Assembly: GCF_017114945.1 (NCBI RefSeq)
Contig: NZ_JABXKQ010000183.1
Span: forward strand, 39,280 to 103,279
DNA length: 64,000 nt
Reading direction: 5' to 3'
DNA from: Nostoc sp. JL34
GTDB taxonomy: Bacteria; Cyanobacteriota; Cyanobacteriia; Cyanobacteriales; Nostocaceae
In this document: piece after piece, positions 44,013-52,614 of the stretch
Position numbering within the stretch: position 1 is the stretch's first letter
Layout: every line of letters starts with the position of its first letter
Position numbers and translations under genes: made by a program
Notes under the pieces: generated by a model
Told to the model about the DNA's origin: nothing
What the model saw: only the letters and a program-made list of their open reading frames with translations
The model's database searches: none

Positions 44013-44657
44013 ATGAAGCTTGTCATCCACGGCAAAAATATTGAAATCACCGATGCGATTCGTGAGTATGTACATCAAAAGATTGAAAAAGCAGTTAGTC
44101 ACTTTCAGAGCATTACAAATGAAGTGGATGTGCATCTTAGCGTCGCCCGGAATCCCCGAATTAATCCAAGACAAGCGGCTGAAGTAACTATTTATGCTAA
44201 TGGTAGCGTTATTCGTGCCGAGGAAAGCAGCGAAAGCCTCTATGCCAGTATTGACTTAGTTGCAGATAAAATTGCCCGTCAACTGCGGAAATATAAAGAA
44301 CGGCGTCAAGATCAGAAAACTCATGCCCTACCAACAGAAGTAGTTGTTGCAGAGACGGTAGTCACAGATTTAATTGGCGATCGCACTCCTGAATTGCCCA
44401 ACGAAGTTGTCCGCACTAAATATTTTTCCATGCCGCCGATGACCCTTGCAGAAGCCCTGGAACAACTGCAACTTGTGGGACACGACTTTTATATGTTCCA
44501 CAATTCTGAAACTGGAGAGATTAATGTAATTTACGAACGTAACCACGGCGGTTATGGTGTAATTCATCCCCGCAATGGTAACGGCCATACTAACGGCAAG
44601 AATGGCAAGTCAAGCCACGCTAATATTGCCATGCCGGAAAAGTCGCATTCTAAATAG
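44013..44657 (+). CDS. lrtA: Long-form ribosome hibernation factor (HPF/LrtA)
   Basis: 214 residues. The N-terminal ribosome-binding domain (1-100: MKLVIHGKNIEITDAIREYV, SRKYKERR-like basic end) and the C-terminal dimerisation domain (about 138-190: VVRTKYFSMPPMTLAEALEQ, LVGHDFYMFHNSETGEINVI) identify long HPF. It silences 70S ribosomes by joining them into dimers in the dark or stationary phase. In cyanobacteria the gene is called lrtA (light-repressed transcript). The tail (GNGHTNGKNGKSSHANIAMP) is low-complexity. Confidence 0.93.
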   Translation: MKLVIHGKNIEITDAIREYVHQKIEKAVSHFQSITNEVDVHLSVARNPRINPRQAAEVTIYANGSVIRAEESSESLYASIDLVADKIARQLRKYKERRQDQKTHALPTEVVVAETVVTDLIGDRTPELPNEVVRTKYFSMPPMTLAEALEQLQLVGHDFYMFHNSETGEINVIYERNHGGYGVIHPRNGNGHTNGKNGKSSHANIAMPEKSHSK

Positions 44658-44659
44658 GG

Positions 44660-44738
44660 AATGGGGCATGGGGCACGGGGAATGGGGAATGGGTGGATAA
44701 GGGAGAAATAACCAATGCCCAATGCCCAATGCCCATTT
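44660..44738. repeat. GGGGCATG / CCAATGCCC inverted tandem repeats
   Basis: A G-rich heptamer-like run (44660-44695) and its complement (44711-44735) fill the gap between lrtA and the convergent prxQ. It is typical of Nostoc intergenic repeats, can fold into a long hairpin, and probably ends both transcripts. Confidence 0.6.
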
Positions 44739-44740
44739 CC

Positions 44741-45199
44741 CTATTTTGCAATCTGTTGCAAAGTTTTCAGCGCTTCCTCAACGTGACCTTTAAAGTTAAA
44801 CATTGAATCAAACACGTATTGCACAACTCCCTGTTGGTTAATGACGTAAGTAACGCGACCAGGGAATAAGCCAAAGGCTGCTGTTGCGCCATATAGCTTT
44901 CGCACTTGGTCGCCTTTGTCGGTTAACAGAGTAAAAGGTAGATTGTATTTCGCAGCAAATCGCTGGTGAGATTCGCTGGAGTCAGCACTCACACCGACAA
45001 CTTCAGCGCCAGCGGTTTTAAACACTTCATACTGATCGCGAAAGGCGCAAGATTCAGCCGTACATCCGGGTGTGTCGTCTTTGGGATAAAAATATAGGAC
45101 AACAGCTTTTTTATCGCGAAAATCTTGGAGGCTAACTGTTGAGCCGTTTTGAGCAGGGAGAGTGAAATTAGGAGCAGTATCTCCGACTTTAATTGCCAT
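44741..45199 (-). CDS. prxQ: Peroxiredoxin Q/BCP
   Basis: 152 residues. Peroxidatic Cys46 and resolving Cys51 are in DTPGCTAESCAFRDQ, the arrangement of the atypical two-Cys PrxQ/BCP class. KVGDTAPNFTLPAQNGSTVS at the N-terminus and LPFTLLTDKGDQVRKLYG are also typical. It reduces hydrogen peroxide and alkyl peroxides using thioredoxin. It is convergent with lrtA across the repeat spacer. Confidence 0.93.
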   Translation of the reverse strand: MAIKVGDTAPNFTLPAQNGSTVSLQDFRDKKAVVLYFYPKDDTPGCTAESCAFRDQYEVFKTAGAEVVGVSADSSESHQRFAAKYNLPFTLLTDKGDQVRKLYGATAAFGLFPGRVTYVINQQGVVQYVFDSMFNFKGHVEEALKTLQQIAK

Positions 45200-45317
45200 A
45201 GCGAGTAGTGGTAATGACTTAACAAAATTTTACCTTGTATCCAAGTTTATAAATTTTGCTTGATTACCTGCATCAAGCGGGGTAGCTTAGATACTCATCT
45301 AACACAAAATTCCGCTT

Positions 45318-46445
45318 ATGCGCCTAACTTCACTGGATGTTTTTCGCGGCATTACCATCGCTGCAATGATTCTCGTCAACATGGCGGGTGTCACAGATGA
45401 TATATATCCTCCCTTAGCCCACGCCAATTGGCACGGCTGCACACCAACTGACTTGGTATTTCCCTTCTTTCTCTTCATTGTTGGTGTGGCAATGACTTTC
45501 TCGCTGTCAAAGTACAGCGAAGGCAATAAACCAACCTCAGTTGTTTACTGGCGGATATTACGCCGCGCCGCGATTCTCTTTGCCTTGGGATTACTACTAA
45601 ATGGCTTTTGGAATCAGGGTATTTGGACTTTTGATTTGAATAGTATCCGCATTATGGGAGTGTTACAGCGGATCAGCCTTACCTATCTGCTGACTTCCCT
45701 AGCTGTTCTCAACCTTCCGCGCAAAGGCCAATGGATACTAGCAGCAGTATTACTCATTGGCTACTGGCTAACGATGATGTATGTAGCAGTGCCAGAATAT
45801 GGTGCGGGAGTTTTGACGCGAGAAGGTAATTTCGGTGCTTATGTTGATCGCCTGATTATTCCCAAAGCACATTTATACAAGGGTGATAGTTTCAACTTTA
45901 TGGGAGATCCAGAAGGACTTTTCAGTACTATTCCCGCCATAGTAAGCGTCCTCGCTGGCTACTTCACTGGTCAATGGATACGCAGTCAACCTGTGCAGTC
46001 ACGCACAAGTATCGGTTTAGGATTATTTGGAGTTGGTTGCTTAATTATCGGTTGGGCATGGGGGTGGACATTCCCCATTAATAAAAAGCTGTGGACAAGT
46101 TCTTATGTAGTATTTACAACAGGTTGGGCGTTACTATTGCTAGCAGCTTGTTATGAACTCATCGAAGTCCGGCTGATGCGTCGCTGGAGTAAACCTTTTG
46201 AAATTATGGGGTTAAATGCGATCGCTCTTTTCGTTGCATCGGTTTTGTTAATTAAAATTTTAGTCAAAACTACTATTGGCACTGGCAAAGACGCTCCCAG
46301 TACCTACAATTGGATTTACCAGAATTTTTTCGTATCTTGGGCGGGAGCGCTGAATGGTTCCCTGTTATTTGCCTTAGTCACCGTGTTGTTGTGGTGGGCT
46401 GTTGGTTTTCTGATGTATCGGCAACGCTGGTTTCTGAAAGTATAA
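45318..46445 (+). CDS. HGSNAT/DUF5009-type acyltransferase membrane protein
   Basis: 375 residues with about ten membrane segments. It opens with RLTSLDVFRGITIAAMILVN and LAHANWHGCTPTDLVFPFFL, the signature of heparan-alpha-glucosaminide N-acetyltransferase-like proteins (DUF5009), and has FEIMGLNAIALFVASVLLIK near the C-terminal helices. Relatives transfer acetyl groups across membranes to sugar amines; the bacterial substrate is unknown, perhaps envelope polysaccharide. It is preceded by divergent prxQ. Confidence 0.85.
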   Translation: MRLTSLDVFRGITIAAMILVNMAGVTDDIYPPLAHANWHGCTPTDLVFPFFLFIVGVAMTFSLSKYSEGNKPTSVVYWRILRRAAILFALGLLLNGFWNQGIWTFDLNSIRIMGVLQRISLTYLLTSLAVLNLPRKGQWILAAVLLIGYWLTMMYVAVPEYGAGVLTREGNFGAYVDRLIIPKAHLYKGDSFNFMGDPEGLFSTIPAIVSVLAGYFTGQWIRSQPVQSRTSIGLGLFGVGCLIIGWAWGWTFPINKKLWTSSYVVFTTGWALLLLAACYELIEVRLMRRWSKPFEIMGLNAIALFVASVLLIKILVKTTIGTGKDAPSTYNWIYQNFFVSWAGALNGSLLFALVTVLLWWAVGFLMYRQRWFLKV

Positions 46446-46710
46446 AAAAGATTTTTGTTCTTATTTACGTTTTAGTGTTTGTAATGTTACAACAGGTGTT
46501 AAGTGAGAGATTTGTAACACTTTAGGAACAAAGGCAATCGCAACTTTATCAATATTATTGGCGCGTTAATCTGCGCTTTCTTTAGCGAACCCACTTAAGT
46601 CCTGATATTGTTTCTAACGGCAGAAGCGTCTACAGACTTATCTGTGCGTTTAAAATTCTTATTTCTTCTAATTCACTAAATTAATCCATAAAAAAATTGT
46701 GAGGTAATGA

Positions 46711-47415
46711 ATGCGTCGCATGAAATTTTGGGTATTTTTGCCAATTGCCTTAATATTCGGCTGCTCAGATCAACTGTTTCAATCTAACCCGTCTGTAGCC
46801 AACTCTAACCCAGCAGTAGTTGAACAAACTAGTCCAACTTTATTAGCAAAAGCGAGTTACCTTTCACCGTTGGAACAACAGGTAATTGTTGAAACCAATA
46901 AGGTAAGAACAAATCCTAAAGCATACCTCCCCATTCTGGAAAACTATAGAAAGCGCTTTGAGGGGAACCGAGTCAAAATTTCTAATAATACTTATCTGCG
47001 AACTCAAGAAGGAGTCAAAGCAGTTGATGAAGCGATCGCATTTCTCAAATCAGCACGTCCTATAGGAGCGTTGAGTGCATCTAAGGGTATGTCTTTAGGA
47101 GCAAAAGACCATGTAAAAGACCAAGGCCCAAGAGGTGTTACAGGTCATGATGGTAGCGATGGTAGCAACCCATTTACTCGCATCAACCGTTATGGTACAT
47201 GGCAAACAACCGCAGGCGAAAATATCAGTTATGGTCCAAACAGCGCTCAAGATATTGTTATGCAGTTAATTATTGATGATGGTGTGCGCGATCGCGGCCA
47301 TCGAAAAAACATTTTTAATGGTGCTTTTAAAGTCTCTGGTGTTGCTTATGGAACTCACAAATCATATAGAACAATCTGCGTGATTGACTACGCTGGGGGG
47401 TATAGGGAAAAATAA
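46711..47415 (+). CDS. CAP-domain (SCP/PR-1) lipoprotein
   Basis: 234 residues. The signal ends in a lipobox-like IALIFGC (Cys18). The CAP domain (about 55-230) carries EQQVIVETNKVRTNPKAYLP, LSASKGMSLGAKDHVKDQGP, TAGENISYGPNSAQDIVMQL and DRGHRKNIFNGAFKVSGVAY, with His and Glu of the CAP cavity. Function of bacterial CAP proteins is largely unknown. GAGG six bases before the ATG is a good ribosome site. Confidence 0.88.
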   Translation: MRRMKFWVFLPIALIFGCSDQLFQSNPSVANSNPAVVEQTSPTLLAKASYLSPLEQQVIVETNKVRTNPKAYLPILENYRKRFEGNRVKISNNTYLRTQEGVKAVDEAIAFLKSARPIGALSASKGMSLGAKDHVKDQGPRGVTGHDGSDGSNPFTRINRYGTWQTTAGENISYGPNSAQDIVMQLIIDDGVRDRGHRKNIFNGAFKVSGVAYGTHKSYRTICVIDYAGGYREK

Positions 47416-47452
47416 TTTGCGTGCGCGGGAGTTCAGATAAGCCCAAAATCCT

Positions 47453-47479
47453 GATGTAGAGACGCGATTTATCGCGTCT
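47453..47479. repeat. GAGACGCGAT/ATCGCGTCTT palindrome
   Basis: A compact hairpin (AGACGCGAT...ATCGCGTCT, two-base loop) of a family repeated widely in Nostoc. It lies about 40 bases after the CAP gene and may double as a terminator, though no T-run follows. Confidence 0.5.
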
Positions 47480-47625
47480 TGAAAGACCAATTATCTACAC
47501 CAATAACCCTGCGATTAGAAATCGCGGTTACACAAGCCAAGTCCGCATACGCTGACTCAAAGAATTTGAAACCCACCTAAGCGAGTTTTGTCTGTGTAAA
47601 CACGGTTTCTAACTACCCATTGAGC

Positions 47626-49008
47626 TTATTCCCCAGCAAACCAAGCACCATGAAACCCATAAGGCACTCGTTGGGGAATTATCACCCGCGCTACAGGTTT
47701 AGCTGTTACATCTTGGGCATTCACCACTACTAATTCTGAAGTATTTGAATTCTCGTTGTGGACGAAAGTCATCAGCCAACCATCATCCTCAGCCGTTGCA
47801 CCAGGACGCGGCGCAAACACAGTTTCACCGCTATAGCGCCCCTGCCCAAATTCATGTGTTTGGGATTTTCCACTGCTGAAGTCGTATTTGATGATACCGT
47901 CAAATAAAGGTACGGGACTGTTTGCCGCTTTGTTAGTGTAGCCATATCGGTTTTGTCGCCCCAATCGGTTTTCGTTGACGCGGGGAAATTCGGAAGCTAC
48001 ATCATCCAACATTTCTTCACGCACTGTCCCCGTGCTGAGGTTAAATCGCCAGCGATGCAAACGGGGAATATTTGCGTTTGGATCTGGTTGCGAATCATCA
48101 GAACTCAAAACAGTTGTAGAACTCATACGACAGGCAATTAGCACTACTTCGTCTCCCTCTTCGTAAGCGTTGAGGGTATGAAAGACGTAGCAAGCAGGAC
48201 TTTCAAACCAGCGGATATTACTGTTGTCACCGTGACGTGGTACAATACCAAAGCGACTGGGGCGATCGCGCTCAAACATCATTATAGGTTCTCCCCGTTG
48301 CGATCGCTCTAGGTTAAAAGTCAGCGGCAAATCCATGAAAATGGTATAGTTTTCAGTGATGGCAAAATCGTGCATCATCACCCCTATTGACAGGTCAATT
48401 GGTAGTGTCCGCAACAGTTCGCCTTGTGCTGAGACCACACTATATTGCAGATACGGTGGCGCAAATAGAGAATAGCCAAAGAAGATCATTTCCCCTGTAA
48501 CGGGGTCTACCTTGGGATGGGCTGTGAAGGCAGAAACTAGCTTGCCATTGTAAGTGTACTCGCCAATGGTTTCTAATTCAGGCAGTTTAATGGCGTGAGG
48601 TTTACCCCCCTCGTTCAGCGCCAACATCTGACCAGCGTGCCACACTAAAGCAGTATTGGCAGTATTTTTGTAGCGACCGTGGGGGTTATCCATTTGTGGT
48701 GGTTCTAACAACCCACTCCAGATAGCTTTACCTGCTTCTCGTTCTTTTTTCCATCCGAAAGTCTGGACGTAGCGGTTACGATAAGTGGCTATGCCATTGC
48801 TAATTTGCACACCATGCAACATCCCATCCCCATCAAACCAGTGATATTGACCGATTGGTGTCCATTGAGGGTTAGGGCCATTCCGCACAAACATCCCTGA
48901 TAAATCAAGGGGTAATTCACCGATGACTGGCAATTTGTCGGTGGTGATTTCTTCATGGACTGGAGCAAAATTGCCATCTAGATAGGGATTGACTGCTATT
49001 GTTACCAT
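47626..49008 (-). CDS. Carotenoid oxygenase (CCD family)
   Basis: About 460 residues from the ATG at 49008 (MVTIAVNPYLDGNFAPVHEE); an ATG at 49029 would add seven. It has FVRNGPNPQW, the family's N-terminal signature, and the four iron-binding His blocks: TAHPKVDPVTGEM, MMHDFAITENY, VFHTLNAYEEGD and the C-terminal GFHGAWF. It cleaves carotenoids or apocarotenoids with O2 and non-haem iron; the substrate is not predictable. A LexA-like palindrome lies at its 5' end. Confidence 0.92.
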   Translation of the reverse strand: MVTIAVNPYLDGNFAPVHEEITTDKLPVIGELPLDLSGMFVRNGPNPQWTPIGQYHWFDGDGMLHGVQISNGIATYRNRYVQTFGWKKEREAGKAIWSGLLEPPQMDNPHGRYKNTANTALVWHAGQMLALNEGGKPHAIKLPELETIGEYTYNGKLVSAFTAHPKVDPVTGEMIFFGYSLFAPPYLQYSVVSAQGELLRTLPIDLSIGVMMHDFAITENYTIFMDLPLTFNLERSQRGEPIMMFERDRPSRFGIVPRHGDNSNIRWFESPACYVFHTLNAYEEGDEVVLIACRMSSTTVLSSDDSQPDPNANIPRLHRWRFNLSTGTVREEMLDDVASEFPRVNENRLGRQNRYGYTNKAANSPVPLFDGIIKYDFSSGKSQTHEFGQGRYSGETVFAPRPGATAEDDGWLMTFVHNENSNTSELVVVNAQDVTAKPVARVIIPQRVPYGFHGAWFAGE

Positions 49009-49022
49009 TGTCTTGATTTCAG

Positions 49023-49036
49023 CGTACATTTGTACT
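49023..49036 (-). promoter_or_regulatory. LexA-box match upstream of the carotenoid oxygenase
   Basis: On the minus strand AGTACAAATGTACG fits the cyanobacterial LexA consensus RGTACNNNDGTWCB at every fixed position. It sits 15-28 bases before the preferred start at 49008. The overlapping TGTACTGTACA (49031-49041) is a second palindrome. Confidence 0.4.
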
Positions 49037-49192
49037 GTACATTCGGGTTTGTCATTATGCCCACAAGGAAATTTTGAGAGCGTTGTAGAATTTTTGCAAT
49101 CGGTCTACAAATTAAAATTTTTTCTCTTGCTTGCCAATCATCTTAACTGCAAGTACCTAAATTGATTTGCTCCAATCGATAACGAGAGATAC

Positions 49193-52100
49193 TCAATCCT
49201 CAGATTTTGTTGAATATACAGCAGTGCTACCATTCAATAACACTGGTTCTACTGGTATTTCTTGATGCCGATTTGGTTTGATAAATCGCTCTGTTATCGT
49301 TTTAATTACGATATACAAAATCGGGACGACAAACAAACTCAAGAAAGTAGCGATTAACATCCCACCAAAAACTGCTGTTCCCAAAGATTGCCGACTTCCT
49401 GCACCAGCACCCGTGGCAGTAGCCAAGGGGAAAATCCCCAAGAGTGTAGAAAAAGCAGTCATCAAAATTGGGCGTAACCGCTCTTGTGAAGCCTCAATTA
49501 CTGCTTTGGTCATCGAAAGCCCTTGGTCTCGTAATTGGTTAGCAAATTCCACAATCAAAATCGCGTTCTTACTAGCTAAACCGATCAACATTACTAGACC
49601 AATTTGACAGTAAACATCATTCGCAAAACCCCGCATTGATTGAGCTATCAGCGCTCCAAAGATAGCTAATGGAACTGATAACAGAATGATAAAAGGGTCA
49701 ACGTAGTTCTCATATTGAGCGGCGAGTACCAAAAATACAAAGATTAATCCTAATCCAAAGATTAGGGGCGCTAAAGCACCAGAATCGATTTCTTCTAATG
49801 CAGTCCCTGACCATTCATAACCATAACCTGCTGGTAAAACTTCTTTAGCAACTTTTTCCATTGCTTTAATTGCATCTCCCGAACTAGAGCCACGGGCGGC
49901 GGCACCATTAATTTCAATTGAGCGGAACAGATTGTAGTGATTTATCGTTTGCGCTCCCACAGTCGGAGTAACTGTGACTAAGTTACTCAAAGGAATCATT
50001 TGATTTTTTTGAGAACGAACGTATAGTTTACCAATATCTTTTGGATTGGAACGAAACTGTTGATCTGCTTGGATATACACCCGGTAATTGCGCTGCTGGA
50101 GATTGAAATCATTTACATATTGCGATCCTAAAGCAGTTTGTAATGTACTGAATACATCATCTATAGAAACTTGCAATGATTTGGCTTTATTGCGGTCTAC
50201 TTCCACAAGCAATTGTGGTGTATCTGCGGCAAAGGTGCTAAATACAGCTTGTAATCCTGGTGTTTGATTAGCTTTACCCAGCAACTGACCCATCGACTGG
50301 ACTAGATTTTGTAAGCCACTGTTACCTCTGCGGTCTTGTAGTTGAAATACGAAGCCACCAAAGTTGCCTAAACCCTGAATTGGTGGCGGATTCACAGGAA
50401 AAACCCTGGCCTCTGGAATTGCCAATAACTTCCCTTGCAAGCTGCCAATAATCGCCTGTACTGATTGATTGGGTTTTGAGCGCTCGTCCCAAGATTTTAA
50501 AGTTGTAAATATGATGCCGCTATTAGCTGTGCTACCACTAAAACCAAATCCACCGATCGCAAAAGTCCCTAGTACTTCTGGAATTTGGAGAATTTCTTTT
50601 TCTACCTTTGCAATCACATCGCTGGTATATTGCAGCGAAACCCCTTGCGGCCCTTGGATAATTGTAATGAAATAGCCTTCGTCTTCGTCTGGAAGAAAGG
50701 CCGTTGGTACTGTGGTGTACAGCCAAACAGTCATTCCCAAGGAGACGATAAATAACCCGATAATGACACTTTTGAAGCGGGTGAGGAAATTCAGCGATCG
50801 CTTATAATTAAGCTGTGCCCAGTCGAGAAACCGATTAATCTGGCCAAAAATCCAACCCAGCCAGCCTGAAGGTGTTTGTCCTTGACGCAGCAGCAGCCCA
50901 CATAAGGAAGGCGTTAGGGTCAAAGCCAAAAAAGTCGAAATCGCAATGGAAAAGGCAATAGTAAGAGCAAATTGCTTATAAAGTGCGCCTGTAGTTCCTG
51001 GGAAAAATGCCACTGGTATAAACACCGCCATCAAGACCAGTGAAGTTGCAATCACCGCCCCAAGAAGTTCCCTCATTGATTCGCTGGCGGCTCGGCGAGG
51101 ACTTATACCTTTATCCTTAATAAAGCGGCTAATTTGCTCCACTATAACGATCGCATCGTCTACCACCATCCCAGATCCTAAAGTTAGACCAAACAAAGTC
51201 AAACTATTCATGGAAAAGTTAAAAACTTTGACGAAGGCAAATGTCCCAATTAAGGAAAGTGGAATTGTCAATGCTGGAATTAAGGTAGTTCGCCAGTCTT
51301 GCAAGAACACAAAAATTACAATTACAACCAGCACCACCGATTCAATCAAAGTCTTGACCACTTCTGCCAAGGACTCTTCGACAAAGGATGTTGTGTCAAA
51401 AGCTACTTGATATTTCATCCCTGGCGGAAAACCCGGAGTTAATCGCGCCAGTTCAGCTTTGACTCCCCTCGCTACATCTAAAGCATTACTGCCAGGAACC
51501 TGATAAATTCCTAACCCGACAGCATCATTGCCCCGAAATCGCAGAAATGAACTGTAGTTTTCTGCGCCTAGTTCCGCTCTACCGACATCTTTGAGCTTAA
51601 CTAACGTACCATCATCTTGAGTTTTCAGGACAATTTCTTCAAATTCTGATGGTTCTGCTAATCGGCTGACAGCACGCACATCCAGTTGATATCTTTGTCC
51701 TTCAGGAGCCGGTTCTTGTCCAATTCTCCCTGCACCAACTTGCAAGTTTTGTTCGGATAGGGCATTTGCTACATCCTTAGTCGTTAGTCCCCGACTGGCA
51801 AGGCGACTCGGATCTAACCACAAACGCATTGCGTAGCGGCGTTCGCCAAAAACTTGAGCGTTGCTCACGCCTTTGACTCTTTTTAAGGCATCTGCTAAGT
51901 AAAGGTCGGCATAGTTGCTTAAAAATATGTTGTTGTACTCTTTATTTTCAGCGAATAAACCAATTGCTAAGAGAATGTTGCTAGATTCTTTAGATACCCG
52001 CACTCCCGTGCGCTGCACAGAGTCTGGCAGTTGTGGCTGGGCAACAGAAACACGATTTTGCACATCCACAGCCGCAATATCTTTATCCCGTGATGAATCA

Positions 52101-52384
52101 AAGGTGGCTGTAATGGTACTAGTACCATCGTTACTGCTACTGGAAGTGATATATCTGAGTCCCTCAACCCCGTTGATTTGCCTTTCTAAGATATTGGTCA
52201 CGCCGCTTTCTACGACTTCTGCACTAGCTCCGCTATAGTTGGAAGTGACAGTGATTTGGGTGGGACTAATTTCTGGGAATCTAGCGATCGGCAATGTTGC
52301 AATACTGATTAATCCGATTAGAAGGATGAGGATCGCACATACCGACGCAAAAATTGGCCGCTTAATAAAGAAGTCAACAAACAT
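49193..52384 (-). CDS. RND efflux pump inner-membrane transporter (HAE1/AcrB type)
   Basis: 1063 residues, the normal AcrB length, with 12 membrane helices and two large periplasmic loops. Marks: FIKRPIFASVCAILILLIGL at the start, LPIARFPEISPTQITVTSNY, proton-relay Asp pair in GSGMVVDDAIVIVEQ, and LIFGLGLIFVFLVLAAQYEN in the second half. It exports drugs, detergents or metabolites by proton exchange. The adaptor gene lies 230 bases upstream in the same direction; no outer-membrane channel is adjacent. Confidence 0.95.
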   Translation of the reverse strand: MFVDFFIKRPIFASVCAILILLIGLISIATLPIARFPEISPTQITVTSNYSGASAEVVESGVTNILERQINGVEGLRYITSSSSNDGTSTITATFDSSRDKDIAAVDVQNRVSVAQPQLPDSVQRTGVRVSKESSNILLAIGLFAENKEYNNIFLSNYADLYLADALKRVKGVSNAQVFGERRYAMRLWLDPSRLASRGLTTKDVANALSEQNLQVGAGRIGQEPAPEGQRYQLDVRAVSRLAEPSEFEEIVLKTQDDGTLVKLKDVGRAELGAENYSSFLRFRGNDAVGLGIYQVPGSNALDVARGVKAELARLTPGFPPGMKYQVAFDTTSFVEESLAEVVKTLIESVVLVVIVIFVFLQDWRTTLIPALTIPLSLIGTFAFVKVFNFSMNSLTLFGLTLGSGMVVDDAIVIVEQISRFIKDKGISPRRAASESMRELLGAVIATSLVLMAVFIPVAFFPGTTGALYKQFALTIAFSIAISTFLALTLTPSLCGLLLRQGQTPSGWLGWIFGQINRFLDWAQLNYKRSLNFLTRFKSVIIGLFIVSLGMTVWLYTTVPTAFLPDEDEGYFITIIQGPQGVSLQYTSDVIAKVEKEILQIPEVLGTFAIGGFGFSGSTANSGIIFTTLKSWDERSKPNQSVQAIIGSLQGKLLAIPEARVFPVNPPPIQGLGNFGGFVFQLQDRRGNSGLQNLVQSMGQLLGKANQTPGLQAVFSTFAADTPQLLVEVDRNKAKSLQVSIDDVFSTLQTALGSQYVNDFNLQQRNYRVYIQADQQFRSNPKDIGKLYVRSQKNQMIPLSNLVTVTPTVGAQTINHYNLFRSIEINGAAARGSSSGDAIKAMEKVAKEVLPAGYGYEWSGTALEEIDSGALAPLIFGLGLIFVFLVLAAQYENYVDPFIILLSVPLAIFGALIAQSMRGFANDVYCQIGLVMLIGLASKNAILIVEFANQLRDQGLSMTKAVIEASQERLRPILMTAFSTLLGIFPLATATGAGAGSRQSLGTAVFGGMLIATFLSLFVVPILYIVIKTITERFIKPNRHQEIPVEPVLLNGSTAVYSTKSED

Positions 52385-52614
52385 AGTTTAAAAATTGGGC
52401 TTTGGGTACTTGGTATGGGGCATAGTAGTTCCGAGTTCCGTTAGCGGTAGCAGGGCGTTTAGCCCGTTCCGAGTTCTGAGTAAATAAGTGAGATTTCCCA
52501 CTCATCACTCAGCACTCCTGAAGATCATTGGGCATGGGGCATTGGTTATTTTCCTTGTCTCCCTTGTCCCCTTCATCTCCCTATGCCCCCTTTGCGCCCT
52601 CATCTTTTCTTCAG
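52385..52614. repeat. Repeat-filled spacer between pump and adaptor genes
   Basis: It contains GGTATGGGGCAT and GGGCATGGGGCATTGG short repeats, a GTTAGCGGTAGCAGGGCGTT dispersed repeat with its AGCCCG complement, GAGTTC...GAGTTC copies and CACTCATCACTCAGCACTC. Such spacers interrupt many Nostoc operons and may cause partial termination or mRNA processing. Confidence 0.5.
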
